From Brassica napus (Eukaryota > Streptophyta > Magnoliopsida > Brassicales > Brassicaceae): a stretch of 64,000 nt of DNA. Within the stretch, counting starts at the first letter, position 1. Each line of letters opens with the position of its first letter. The position numbers were made by a program, and so were the translations under genes. Positions 12,252-22,566 of this stretch are shown in pieces. Location: assembly GCF_020379485.1 (NCBI RefSeq), contig NC_063436.1, positions 27,526,423 to 27,590,422 of the forward strand, in the 5' to 3' direction. The notes under the pieces are model-generated. The model was not told the origin of the DNA, searched no databases, and was given only the letters and a program-made list of their open reading frames with translations.

Positions 12252-15200
12252 ATGGCAAGACCTCGTCGCGTACCTGTTCGAACCGAAGCAGAAATCACCC
12301 ATGATGCAATCGCTGAGCTTCAAGCCCAGATGCAAACCATCACAGCCGCCCTTCAGAACCTCAACGTTCAACGCAACGCCCCACTACCCGCCAATAATGA
12401 AGATAATCAAACAGATGGAGAAGATGATAGAGATGAGAACCTGTTCGCCGATAATCCTTTTGCTCCACTCCGAGAAAACCGTGCTGTAGTTCGTGAAGCT
12501 GCCCCCGGAGATAATGACGGTTTTCAATGGGAAAAAGGATTTAAAACAGAAATCCCTGAATTCCATGGCAACTCCTCCGCTGAAGAACTACTTGATTGGA
12601 TTGTTACGGTTGAAGAAATTCTGGAATTCAAAAGAGTCCCAATGGATAGATGTGTTCCTGTTCTAACCATGCGGTTTCGAAATAGAGCAGCGGCATGGTG
12701 GACACAACAGGAAGCAACGCGAGCTCGTCTCGGCAAGCAAAAAATCGTTTCATGGGATAAATTGAAGTCAAAGCTGAAGAAAAAATTCCTGCCGTATAAT
12801 TATGATCAGACTATGTTCCAACGTCTACATAATATTCGTCAAGGACCGCGTTCTGTTGCTGATTATTCTACGGAATTTTTCTTACTCCTGACTCGTGTTG
12901 ACATACAGGATTCTGAACGTCAACTTGTCGCACGGTTCACTGCCGGTCTTCGACAACAGATTCAGCATACAATCAACTTGTTCAACCCGCTCACACTGGC
13001 GGAAGCTCATCAGCAAGCAGTCACAATTGAAGCTCAAACAAAAACGGGTAGCTTGTCCTGGACGTCATCTCGTCCCGTTCGTACCACTCCGTTACCAACA
13101 GCTCCAGTCGCAAGTGATGATACATCCTCTGCTAAAACAGAGACGGCCATTGTACCACTTGATACTCGACAGACACGCCCAAGTTCCCTTCGATGCTTCT
13201 CTTGTGGAGAAATTGGCCATCGACAGGCGAACTGCCCTACCCGGAACCGTCGTGGTCTTCTTCTCGACACAGCAGGTAACGATGTTGAAGTCGTTTATGA
13301 TGAAGAAATTCCCGACGTCGTCGATGATACTGAAGTACTAACAGCGGACACTGGTACCGCATTAATGCTTCGCCGAGTTTGTCTTGCTCCTCATAGCGTC
13401 AATGAGAATCCTCAACGCAAAAATCTTTTTCATTCTAAGTGTACCATTGGAGGAAAGGTCTGCAAGTTCATTATTGACTCTGGTAGTAGTGAAAACGTGG
13501 TGGCTGAGGATGTTGTGAACAAACTTAGCTTGGCTACAGAACTTCACCCTTATCCTTACAAGCTTGCCTGGCTAGACAAAAAGACAGATTTACTGATCAC
13601 TCGTCGCGCAATGATCTCATTCTCGGTTGGTGATTCTTATAAAGATCAAATTCACTGTGATGTTGCGCCCATGGATGCTTGCCATATGCTTCTTGGCCGA
13701 CCATGGATATTCGATCGTCGCATTCAACATGACGGCTACCTCAATACCTACAGTTTTCGTTTTCAAAATCGTAATTTTACTCTCCAGCCGTCGTTACCAG
13801 AGAAACAGAGCTTACCATCCTCACCCGCGTTAATTCTGCAACGCAAACCGTTTGAAGCTACACTTCGGGAAGAAGGATTTGTGTTTATTCTGTTAGCTAC
13901 AGAGCCACCCACGACACTTCCATCAGTCCCTAGCGCGTTTACAGCTTTACTTGACGAATTTCAAGATGTCTTCCCCGATGACTTGCCATCTGGCCTTCCT
14001 CCTCTCCGTGATATTCAACATCGCATTGATCTAGTTCCCGATGCAGTACTCCCGAACAGAGCTCATTATCGCATGAGTCCTAATGAACACGAAGAACTCC
14101 GAAGACAAGTGGAAGAACTCGTCGTCAAGGGTTTCTTACGAGAAAGTCTAAGCCCCTGCGCAGTTCCCGCATTGTTAATACCTAAGAAGGATGGTTCTTG
14201 GCGAATGTGTGTTGACAGTCGCGCTATCAACAAAATAACAGTTCGTTACAGATTCCCAATCCCTCGCCTTGATGATTTATTAGATCAAATTGGGGCTGCG
14301 TCCGTGTTCTCGAAACTCGATCTAAAGAGTGGCTATCACCAAATCAGGATTCGTCCAGGAGATGAATGGAAAACGGCGTTTAAAACTCGTGAAGGACTTT
14401 TTGAATGGCTTGTGATGCCCTTTGGGTTATCAAATGCGCCAAGCACGTTTATGCGAGTCATGAATCAAGCTCTGCGCCCTTTTATAGGGAAGTTCGTGGT
14501 TGTCTATTTTGATGATATTTTAATCTTCAGCATGACTCTGGCCGAGCATCTGGACCACTTGCGCGAAGTTCTCCTTGTGCTCCGTCGTGATAAATTGTTC
14601 GCCACCAAGAAGAAGTGCGAGTTCGGTTCTTCTCAGGTTCACTTCCTTGGTTATATCGTCTCTGCAAGTGGGCTAGCCGTGGATCCCAGCAAAGTGGAAG
14701 CAATTAAAACATGGCCAACTCCGTCAACGCTTACTGAAACACGCAGTTTCCACGGTCTGGCATCTTTTTATCGACGGTTTGTTGCACAGTTCAGTAGCTT
14801 AATGGCGCCCTTAACTGATTGTATTCGTCGAGAAGGTCAGTTTGTTTGGACTGCCGAGGCTGATATGGCCTTTGAGGCAATCAAAAGAAAGCTCAGTTCT
14901 GCGCCGATTCTTGCTCTTCCAGATTTTTCTCAAGTTTTTGAGCTTCATTGTGATGCCTCTAAAACGGGGATTGGTGCGGTTCTAAGTCAGCGTGGTCGTC
15001 CTATAGCCTTCTTCAGCGAGAAGATCAGTGGTGCTCGCATGCGTTATAGTACTTATGACATCGAGTTCTATGCAGTGGTGCAATCTATAAAGCATTGGCG
15101 ACATTACCTTTTTCATAAGGAGTTTGTTCTTTTTACAGACCATGATGCACTCAAGCATCTTAGCAGCCAGGATAAAGTTTCTGCAAGACATGCTGCATGG

Positions 15201-16580
15201 GTTGCTTACTTACAGCAATTTACTTTTGTGATCAAGCATACTTCAGGTCTTTCCAACCGCGTAGCAGATGCCTTGAGTCGACGCCATAACTTGTTGACTG
15301 TTCTTCATGTCTCTGTTCCGGGCTTGGGAACGTTTGCTGATCTTTACCCATCGGATATCTTCTTTGGTCGAGTTCTGGCCGAAGTTCAGTCTGGCCTCTC
15401 GCGTGATTATACACTTCACGATGGCTTCCTTTTTCGTGGGGATCGTTTATGCATTCCGGATTCGAGCCTTAGACTCAAGCTTATCTCTGAGATACATAAT
15501 GAAGGTCATCTTGGGCGTGATAGAACTTTACACCTCGTCTCCACTTCTTATTTTTGGCCATCTTTACGCCATGACGTTGAACGGTACGTGGAACGGTGTG
15601 TTACATGCCAAACGTCAAAGGGTCATGCCACCAACGCTGGTCTTTATTTGCCTCTACCTGTACCAACACAACCATGGTCAGACATTAGTATGGACTTTGT
15701 GATGGGACTTCCGCGTACTCAAAAGGGTTTTGATTCGATCTTTGTGGTGGTTGATCGTTTTTCTAAAATGGTTCACTTCATTCCTTGTAAGCGAACTACT
15801 GATGCTCTCCAAGTTGCTACCTTATTCTTTCGGGAAGTCTACCGTTTACATGGATTACCAACGTCCATAGTCTCTGATCGTGACTCTCGTTTTTTGGGAT
15901 ATTTTTGGCGTTCTTTGTGGAAGATGCTTGGAACTACTCTTGACATGAGTTCGGCGTATCATCCTCAAACAGATGGTCAAACTGAAGTTACTAATCGTTC
16001 TTTGGGAAACTTACTTCGTTGCTTAGTCGGCGATTCTATAAAGTCATGGGATTCTAAACTGCCTCAAGCAGAGTTTGCACACAATCGTGCACTTAACCGT
16101 AGCTCTGGGTTTAGCCCGTTCCAAGTTATATATGCTGTTGTTCCGCGTGGGCCACTTGACCTTGCTACTCTCCCTGATCGCGTACGACTTCATGGAGGGG
16201 CTGATGATTTAATTGACGATATACTTAAGGTTCATGGACAGGTGGTCACGAATTTGGAAGCTTCGGCTTCAAAATATAAAGCTGCGGCTGATGTTCATCG
16301 CAGGCGTCTTGTGTTTGAAGTCGGTGATCTTGTATGGGCATTTCTCACGAGAGACAGGATGCCAGCTCATGCCTACAACAAGCTTAAAGCAAAGAAGATT
16401 GGTCCTCTTCAAGTACTTGAACGCATCAATGATAACGCCTACCGTCTGCAATTACCGGCTGACATTACGACGTCTGATGTGTTTAACGTGAAGTACTTGT
16501 CGCGTTATGTTCCTCCAGACGCCATCCACGATTCGAGGTCGAATCTTTCTCACCCCGGGGGACCTGATGCAGCATCATGA
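12252..16580 (+). CDS. Ty3/gypsy gag-pol polyprotein, intact
   Basis: Single uninterrupted frame of 1,442 codons from the first ATG after the primer-binding site (protein starts MARPRRVPVRTEAE); the frame is open upstream of this ATG but lacks another ATG. The gag core (about 12540-13000) is followed by a CCHC knuckle CFSCGEIGHRQANC (near 13195) and an aspartic protease FIIDSGSSENVV (near 13470). Reverse transcriptase carries YFDDILIF (near 14505) and RNase H carries CDASKTGIGAVL (near 14950). Integrase has an HHCC zinc module (about 15500-15620), a DDE core including [17 protein letters not shown], and a GPY/F-like C-terminal module (KKIGPLQVLERINDNAYRL). It ends 16 bases inside the 3' LTR. 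All expected catalytic motifs are present. Confidence 0.95.
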   Translation: MARPRRVPVRTEAEITHDAIAELQAQMQTITAALQNLNVQRNAPLPANNEDNQTDGEDDRDENLFADNPFAPLRENRAVVREAAPGDNDGFQWEKGFKTEIPEFHGNSSAEELLDWIVTVEEILEFKRVPMDRCVPVLTMRFRNRAAAWWTQQEATRARLGKQKIVSWDKLKSKLKKKFLPYNYDQTMFQRLHNIRQGPRSVADYSTEFFLLLTRVDIQDSERQLVARFTAGLRQQIQHTINLFNPLTLAEAHQQAVTIEAQTKTGSLSWTSSRPVRTTPLPTAPVASDDTSSAKTETAIVPLDTRQTRPSSLRCFSCGEIGHRQANCPTRNRRGLLLDTAGNDVEVVYDEEIPDVVDDTEVLTADTGTALMLRRVCLAPHSVNENPQRKNLFHSKCTIGGKVCKFIIDSGSSENVVAEDVVNKLSLATELHPYPYKLAWLDKKTDLLITRRAMISFSVGDSYKDQIHCDVAPMDACHMLLGRPWIFDRRIQHDGYLNTYSFRFQNRNFTLQPSLPEKQSLPSSPALILQRKPFEATLREEGFVFILLATEPPTTLPSVPSAFTALLDEFQDVFPDDLPSGLPPLRDIQHRIDLVPDAVLPNRAHYRMSPNEHEELRRQVEELVVKGFLRESLSPCAVPALLIPKKDGSWRMCVDSRAINKITVRYRFPIPRLDDLLDQIGAASVFSKLDLKSGYHQIRIRPGDEWKTAFKTREGLFEWLVMPFGLSNAPSTFMRVMNQALRPFIGKFVVVYFDDILIFSMTLAEHLDHLREVLLVLRRDKLFATKKKCEFGSSQVHFLGYIVSASGLAVDPSKVEAIKTWPTPSTLTETRSFHGLASFYRRFVAQFSSLMAPLTDCIRREGQFVWTAEADMAFEAIKRKLSSAPILALPDFSQVFELHCDASKTGIGAVLSQRGRPIAFFSEKISGARMRYSTYDIEFYAVVQSIKHWRHYLFHKEFVLFTDHDALKHLSSQDKVSARHAAWVAYLQQFTFVIKHTSGLSNRVADALSRRHNLLTVLHVSVPGLGTFADLYPSDIFFGRVLAEVQSGLSRDYTLHDGFLFRGDRLCIPDSSLRLKLISEIHNEGHLGRDRTLHLVSTSYFWPSLRHDVERYVERCVTCQTSKGHATNAGLYLPLPVPTQPWSDISMDFVMGLPRTQKGFDSIFVVVDRFSKMVHFIPCKRTTDALQVATLFFREVYRLHGLPTSIVSDRDSRFLGYFWRSLWKMLGTTLDMSSAYHPQTDGQTEVTNRSLGNLLRCLVGDSIKSWDSKLPQAEFAHNRALNRSSGFSPFQVIYAVVPRGPLDLATLPDRVRLHGGADDLIDDILKVHGQVVTNLEASASKYKAAADVHRRRLVFEVGDLVWAFLTRDRMPAHAYNKLKAKKIGPLQVLERINDNAYRLQLPADITTSDVFNVKYLSRYVPPDAIHDSRSNLSHPGGPDAAS

Positions 16581-16935
16581 TTGCTTCACCAACAAGCAAC
16601 GTTTGTTTCTCAACGGCTTTATGTGATTTCCTTTTATTAGATAAGTTATAATGTCTTTTCTTATTTATAAGTTTTCCTATTTAGTCAAGGGTTTGGAGGT
16701 TTATAAACCGACCCTAATAGCCTATATAAGGCATTCTAATTGTGCTTTTGATAATTAGTTTTTGAAAGATAATAAACTAGAGTTTCTCTAAAGCCTTGCA
16801 TTGATTCGATTCTGTCGTCAATACGAGAGCCTTGTATCGAATTTGATTAAGTTCTTCGATTCAAGAAGTCAGGTCTCTAAAGATTTAACCTAAATCTTTA
16901 GATTTGAGCTGAGTTACCGTTGATACGCTGCGCCA
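16565..16935 (+). repeat. 3' LTR of gypsy element A
   Basis: 371 bp, no difference from the 5' LTR seen by eye, followed directly by the CATTG target duplication. A purine-rich stretch just upstream (near 16555-16564, GGGGGACC) is the likely polypurine tract. Confidence 0.93.
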
Positions 16936-18030
16936 CATTGGATCCCCACGAGATGAATGAGTTCGTTGCAGGATCATCTACCACTGAATATATATGTTTG
17001 AAGATTTCAATGACATCCCATAACTACGGTACTCTTGCCATTGGCGCTTTCGATCTAAAATTTAAAAGACAAAACATAATACAAACTCATTAAGACCATG
17101 GATAAGAACCCAACCAGCATCAAATTCCAATATAGGATGCTCACCATTATTTAGTTTTAACCGTAACTCATTATCTTGTTTCAACCTTGCCACAAAGGGT
17201 TCACATATCTTTTCTAAACGTTCGGGTTGACCTCTCACAAAATCATCATTTGCATATTCCACTTGTGATCCAGAGACAGTCATTGTAAAACCCTACACAA
17301 CAATAACAACAACAAACTTCATGCTTATTTGAAACTATGATGATAAGGAAAAAGAAAGAGACTTACATAAGTTACAAATCTCTCCATGCTTAGAGCTCCA
17401 GAGTGGAAAAGAAAGAATTCAGTATATTCTAGGGGAAGAGGTCTCTGCACTATGAGACTGTTGCCGTTGGGACCCCACAAGATCATTGAATCTGTTGAAG
17501 GATCATTCACAATCACATATGCTTTTTTCACAAAATCAAAGACCCTGTGTTTAAGGTCTCTGAGTTGGACGCGATCAAAAGCTTCTTCTCTTGTAAACGC
17601 CATCTCAAATCTACATCAAGGAATACATATTAAACCAAACAGAAGCAAAATCAAAGATGAAATAAGCATGATTCGAAACCAAAGCCACAAAGCTCTCAAA
17701 TACTATAGTTCCTCTAAGACAGAAACAAAGATGACTTTCGATCTACAATAAGACAAAATACACAGCATGATTCGAAGTTCCTCACTTGAAAATGTGCAAA
17801 ACAATCTTAAATTGATTCATATCATATATCTGGTAGAGAAAATCTACAAAACAATAGCAAAATAGTGATAGAGCAACATACAATCTTAAATTGATTCCTA
17901 TCAGATATCTGGTAGAGAAAGTCTACAAAACAATAGCAAAATAGCGATAGAGCAACAATATTTACCTTGGGATGTTTTATGTTTGTGTGGTTGAAATGTT
18001 TCATACAATATCTCAAAACAGTTTTATATG

Positions 18031-18797
18031 TTAATGAGATCGTAGGATGATGCTCTGGAACATATGGGATAATCTTTGCAGAAACGAATCAAAAGACTCA
18101 AGTTTCTCAAGGTATGTGGATCGAATGATGACACAAGAGGCTGCGGAAAGGCTCCTTGATACTCCTAGGCAATAGATTGGATATGACACACCAAACTAGA
18201 GCCCTTAGTCTCTGGATATCACACACCAGAAGTTGGATATTACACACCAACACTCATTCAACTCGACAAGCAAGAAGAAAAGAGAAAACAAAGGTTTTGA
18301 TAAAAAGATTGGATGTTTCTACAAGGGGGTCACAACCAGAATATAAAGGAGAAGCCTTGTACATGCACAAGGTCTCGAAAATACAAGGGAAATAAAGACA
18401 AAGGCTTCCTTAGAAACACAACAAAGACTAGAGTTTTTGAAAACTAAATAACATAAAAGCATAGCTTAAAAGATAACATAAAGTCTTCATGTGGACAGAC
18501 CAAGATCAATTATCTAGGAGATAAGAGAAGTAGACTTGTGGCCTTGTTAAAAACCTTTCTTTGGAAAATCCAATGGGACAAAACCAAAAGTTAGGAAAAG
18601 AGCACACACAAGCTACTTGCCTAGATGATGATCAGCTTGAAGGTGGAGTAGCTTGAATGATGGTTAAGCTGTCTAGGATGATCAAGTTTCCGCCAAGACT
18701 AATGTATTCTTCTTGTTTCCAAGCATTCTTCAATGTTGCATACTCAACTACAATCAGGTTCATACTTTCATTCCTTGGTGCTTTCCATGATCACATC
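18031..18797. mobile_element. Unclassified insertion of about 770 bp (possible solo LTR or TRIM)
   Basis: The upstream region of the HSF-like gene is duplicated at 8935-9366, and in that copy the sequence continues uninterrupted from TTTTATACG to TGCTTGAAACC. Here the same point is split by about 770 bp flanked by ATATG (18026-18030 and 18798-18802), consistent with a 5-bp target duplication. The insert has no coding capacity and no clear terminal inverted repeat. A stretch near 18575 (CAATGGGACAAAACC) resembles sequences I associate with plant copia LTRs, so a solo LTR is plausible. Confidence 0.5.
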
Positions 18798-18859
18798 ATA
18801 TGTGCTTGAAAGTTGAAACCTAAAACAAAACCCTAACCCATATAATGGGCCCATATGAT

Positions 18860-19380
18860 TATTTTAATATATTTTTTTGACATGATTATTTTAATATTTT
18901 ATAGGCTTCTTTTAACACACTTTTTTTTTTTTTGCTAAAAGGACTGTCACATTATCAAGATAAAAACACTGTCATACTTTCAAATTTATAAAAATTGTAT
19001 AAATGAAAGAGAAATGCAACTAGGAAAAAGAAATGCACAAAGACGTTCGAATAAAAAGCTCTCCGGAGCCTCCGAAAAACAAAGTGGAAACTAAGATATC
19101 CATCATAGTCTTCGCCAAGGTGTAGCTTGCACTTGGTAGTATAACATTCAAGAAAACTATTCGTCTTGCTTAACCCTGCGTCATGCTATAGTCAAAGACA
19201 TGAGAAAAGATGATACTTGTGAGAGTGAAACTCCCCAGCTTAAGTCTGACAAAGCAGCAACCCTGTATCATTGTCGGAGACTAGATCCTTACATTTTTTC
19301 TTGTATGCTTTATTATAAATTGCTTATACTTTGGTTCACACCTCTAAGCTGAATCATTGGGCTATTTAATCCGTGTGACA
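18860..19380. other. Intergenic region downstream of SLAH2
   Basis: No gene or clear element seen. It should contain the 3' UTR of the minus-strand SLAH2-like gene. Confidence 0.55.
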
Positions 19381-21342
19381 CTATGCATTTAATAAAGGAG
19401 GGGCTTCTACATCTATTTGATTATCTTCCGGATCCAAAACCTTGAGCTGTTTGAACCATTTCTTCTGCTTTGGTTGCTCTGCACTTATTGCAATGGCGAC
19501 ATCGTTGGGGAAGAGATCACATTTGACAAAAGCGTGCACCACCGTCATTACCAGGACACCTATCACCGTCAGCGTTGCTGCTCCCGACAATAAAACCGAC
19601 AGTATCTGAGTTGCTACTACGGTGACTTCCCCTGAGTATTTTATCGTCGCGGTGGCCACGGCCGTCATCGGAAACGTGTAAGCCCACCAAGCTAGCGAGA
19701 ATCTAACATGTCACAATATAGATATATCAGATAACATCTAATTTATTTGATCTCTAGACTCTTCTAATCAGTTAGAGAAGTATCTTACTTGAATCCGCGG
19801 AAAAAGTTAATCCGAACAACCTGAAACAAGAACCACAAGTAGTGAAGTTGGTAACATTTCTTGTGACGCAAGCTACTTTGCTCTGTTCTCACTGTTATCA
19901 TTTCTTGTGACGCAAGAAACTTTGCTCTATTCTCACTATGACTACATGTGTTAAATTAAATATAGAAAATTACCAGAGAGAAGCACAAGAACAAGGAGGC
20001 GAAGTAAGCTAGACGCGAACCGAGATCAAAAGAGTCAGAGATCTTGGTCCAAGCCATGGAAGCGACGGCCGGTGCAGCCACAAAGAGGAAGAAAACAGGA
20101 TGAAGCTCTTTAGGTAAGGTTTCGTTCGTGGGAAGTCTCTGATACAGAGTCACAAACAAGACCATATAATAAGCCAACCCTATGGAGAAGAAAAACATCG
20201 GTCCTTCTTTTAACCCCATCGATGCTCCAAGAAGTGCTCCAACGAAGTTACCAACAATAGAAAGGTGATTTGTAGGGTTAGCAACTTTGGAGAGGCGTCG
20301 TTGTCCACCAGACATCCACTGTCCGTAAATCTTCATTTCAAGAAACAAGATTGGAGCCATAAAGAAGTACCAAAGTATAGTGGGAAGGCTCGAGGTGATG
20401 GAATGTGGGATCCCAAGTGCCAAGAAGAGGACTGTTATGAGGGGAGCGAAGAAGAAGTTGACTCTGATGGGATGTCTGAACTCGCGGCGGACCGCCTCGA
20501 AGAAGAAGATGGTTTTGAAGAGGTAAGTGATGGAGACAGCGATGAGGAGGACGAGAGAGATCCACCAGAGCACGTGGTTGACCACTTGCGTCACGTGCAA
20601 GAACTTTTCGGCGTCTGTGGTTGCTAAGGTCTTCCACATGATGGCGTGACTGCTTACTCCAAGACACATCCCGTACGATGTGATTGGGAACCGAAGAAGA
20701 AACGGCCACGTTTTGTCATCAGGGAGAACTATCTTCTCCTTCTCCTGTTCTTTCATATATTTGTTAAGACACCATTAATTCAAGTAACTAAAAAGCAAGA
20801 ATAACAACAAAATTCCATAAAAACATACTAACTAAATTTTTTTAATACCTAATTTTTTTCCTACCTAGTTTAATACTTAAAACTAATTATTTTATTCATA
20901 TTCATACATTTATTTTTAAAACTGTGATATTTTTAATATTTAAACTATGTTTTTTAATCAAAAATATTAATACCTTGAGAGTATCAAGTTCAGGGCCTTG
21001 AAGAGCGTCGAAGAATCTATCAGCGGTTAAAGATTCAGTGATCTCTTTATCCTCTTGCAATGATCTGTCAATGGGTTTTCCACGTAAATTCGAGATCTGA
21101 CGTTCGAGTTTCCCTGACATGGTCCTGAATAGGTCAAACCTCTTGTCATGGGAGTTTCTAGAAGCTTCTTGGCCAAGAAACATGGAACCTCTAGGCATAG
21201 ACTTGGAGTGAAACGTCATCCTTCTCCCTCCCATTCGTTTGTCTAGTCGTGTGAACTCTCCATGACTCGATTGACGTTGTTTGTCTAATAGATCTGAGGT
21301 TGCCAGAGAAACTGAAGGACTAGCCGATCTTGGATTATTCAT
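19381..21342 (-). CDS. SLAH2: S-type anion channel, SLAC1-homologue 2-like
   Basis: Four exons by eye: 21342-20974 (123 codons), 20744-19974 (257), 19820-19789, and 19702-19381, giving about 497 residues in a consistent phase. The N-terminal cytosolic region is basic and serine-rich. The membrane part begins near LRFPITSYGMCLGVSSHAIM and holds the SLAC/TehA ten-helix fold, with family signatures EMKIYGQWMSGGQRRLSKVA, NPTNHLSIVGNFVGALLGAS and YQRLPTNETLPKELHPVFF. It ends with a short cytosolic tail. SLAH2 in Arabidopsis is a nitrate-selective root plasma-membrane channel activated by CPK21 and similar kinases; regulation here is inferred. The exon 2 acceptor is my choice because it keeps phase 0. 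It follows CRF4 in the same order as I recall in Arabidopsis. Confidence 0.93.
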
Positions 21343-21580
21343 AATTTCTCTGGTTTAGTACATAAAAATTACAGAAACACACATATAAATTAAATAAAAA
21401 ACGTCACATTGAAGATACACACTGCTATCTAATTGGATCATGTATATAACATATAAACCATATATACTTACAGAAAATAAAGAGAGAAGTGATGGAAACA
21501 GACAAGATGTAGATCTGATCACTACAAAGCACAGGAGTAATAATGTTTATGTGTGGGCACTGGGCAGTGGGTAGTGGCTG

Positions 21581-21588
21581 CTATATAT
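21581..21588 (-). promoter_or_regulatory. Possible TATA box of the SLAH2-like gene
   Basis: ATATATAG on the minus strand about 240 bases upstream of the start codon. Position and motif only. Confidence 0.35.
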
Positions 21589-22566
21589 GTCAAGTCAAAT
21601 AAGTCCACCGAAAGACCAGAATGTTCTCTATTGTTTAAGTTTTTGAGCTGTCCAAAGAAAAATAAAAGTTTTATGTCTTTGTATTTTTTGTTTTATTCAA
21701 GCAGTTGTGTTCTGACCAGCAAGGCTTTGTCTGCATTCACTTTTAATTTATTTTATTGGTTCTGTACAACCAAACGGATCTCTCGGTCTCATCAACCGGT
21801 GATTTTTATCTGAAATGTGTCCCAAGCTATTTGCTAAAAGAAACTATTAATGCAAAAATATAACAACGGTAAGAATAGATTACGATGATAAAAATATGCA
21901 AATAATTAGATTAAGAAATTGAGAAGGAGTATTAAAGATAATGTTCCTTGACTCCCAAGTCAACACAATAAAACAAAAAAATACGGTTTGGCCTTTTCAG
22001 TCTCGTTTTGCCGCGTCTGTGCACTACTACTTAAGATAATAGAGTTTGGTTGTTGTATACTTTTACTGGGCCTACTGATTCGAAATGTGCTTAAATAGGC
22101 TGACTCGTTCCTATAAAGCCCATTAGTTGATCCTTTCTCAGCTCTCAAGATGATCTAACGGCTAAAAACAATCCCATCTAACGATTAGGAAAGAAAGTTG
22201 TGTATACATTTTGAGTATGAAAGAGAATGCAACACAAGTCTCTTCCTCCCTCCATTTTCAGGTAAAGAGCAATTAAAGATCATCCCTTCTTTATTACAAA
22301 AAAGTATCTGAATGTACAAAAAAAGACAGGTTTTGTCTTTTTGACTTTTCGTTTGCCTAAATCCCTTTTATCTCCCGGTCGGAAAAAGCGAGGAAGTAAC
22401 CGGAATATCTACTGTTTTCCGGTGCAGACACGCCGGAGAATAAACAGAGCCGCCGACGTTAAGAGGTTGTTTATTTAGTTGTCTTCTTTGTTTACATTGT
22501 TCATGAAAAGTTCCTTCTTTGATGACCCATCCTTGTTTTTGCTTATGGTTTCACGGCTCAGAGATC

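Larger units (their letters stand above)
11831..16935 (+). mobile_element. Complete Ty3/gypsy LTR retrotransposon (element A)
   Basis: Two 371-bp LTRs (11831-12201 and 16565-16935) start TG, end CA and look identical by eye. The target-site duplication is CATTG (11826-11830 and 16936-16940). A primer-binding site TGGTATCAGAGC, complementary to initiator tRNA-Met, lies 3 bases after the 5' LTR. The interior holds one open gag-pol frame in the order protease, RT, RNase H, integrase, which defines Ty3/gypsy. No chromodomain is evident. It interrupts the HSF-like pseudogene in opposite orientation. Intact coding and matching LTRs point to a very recent insertion and possible autonomy. Confidence 0.96.
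11607..17603 (-). pseudogene. Decayed gene with two HSF-type winged-helix domains, split by a gypsy element
   Basis: Reading on the minus strand, exon 1 (17603-17367) encodes FVKKAYVIVNDPSTDSMILW and ends FVTY before a GTAAG donor. Exon 2 (17292 to about 17090) continues GFTMTVSGSQVEYANDDFVR. Together they follow the heat-shock-factor DNA-binding layout (VDDPST..I.W through NTYGF to FANEGFLRGQ). After a further intron a second domain starts near 17000 with IFKHIYSVVDDPATNSFISW. It is cut by the retrotransposon and resumes at 11830 with GKSFIVLDPQR. A paralogous exon (11672-11607) reads GFTKTVCGSQMEFASENF. The inferred join before domain 2 meets an in-frame TAG near 17019. The HSF oligomerisation region is not visible. 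Brassicaceae have HSF-like genes annotated as E2F/DP winged-helix proteins, and this probably belongs there. Domain 1 alone could still be expressed. Confidence 0.72.

Noticed and set aside
20265..20709. Acidic plus-strand and basic minus-strand frames within SLAH2 exon 2
   Set aside because: Antisense and alternative-frame shadows of the channel coding sequence.
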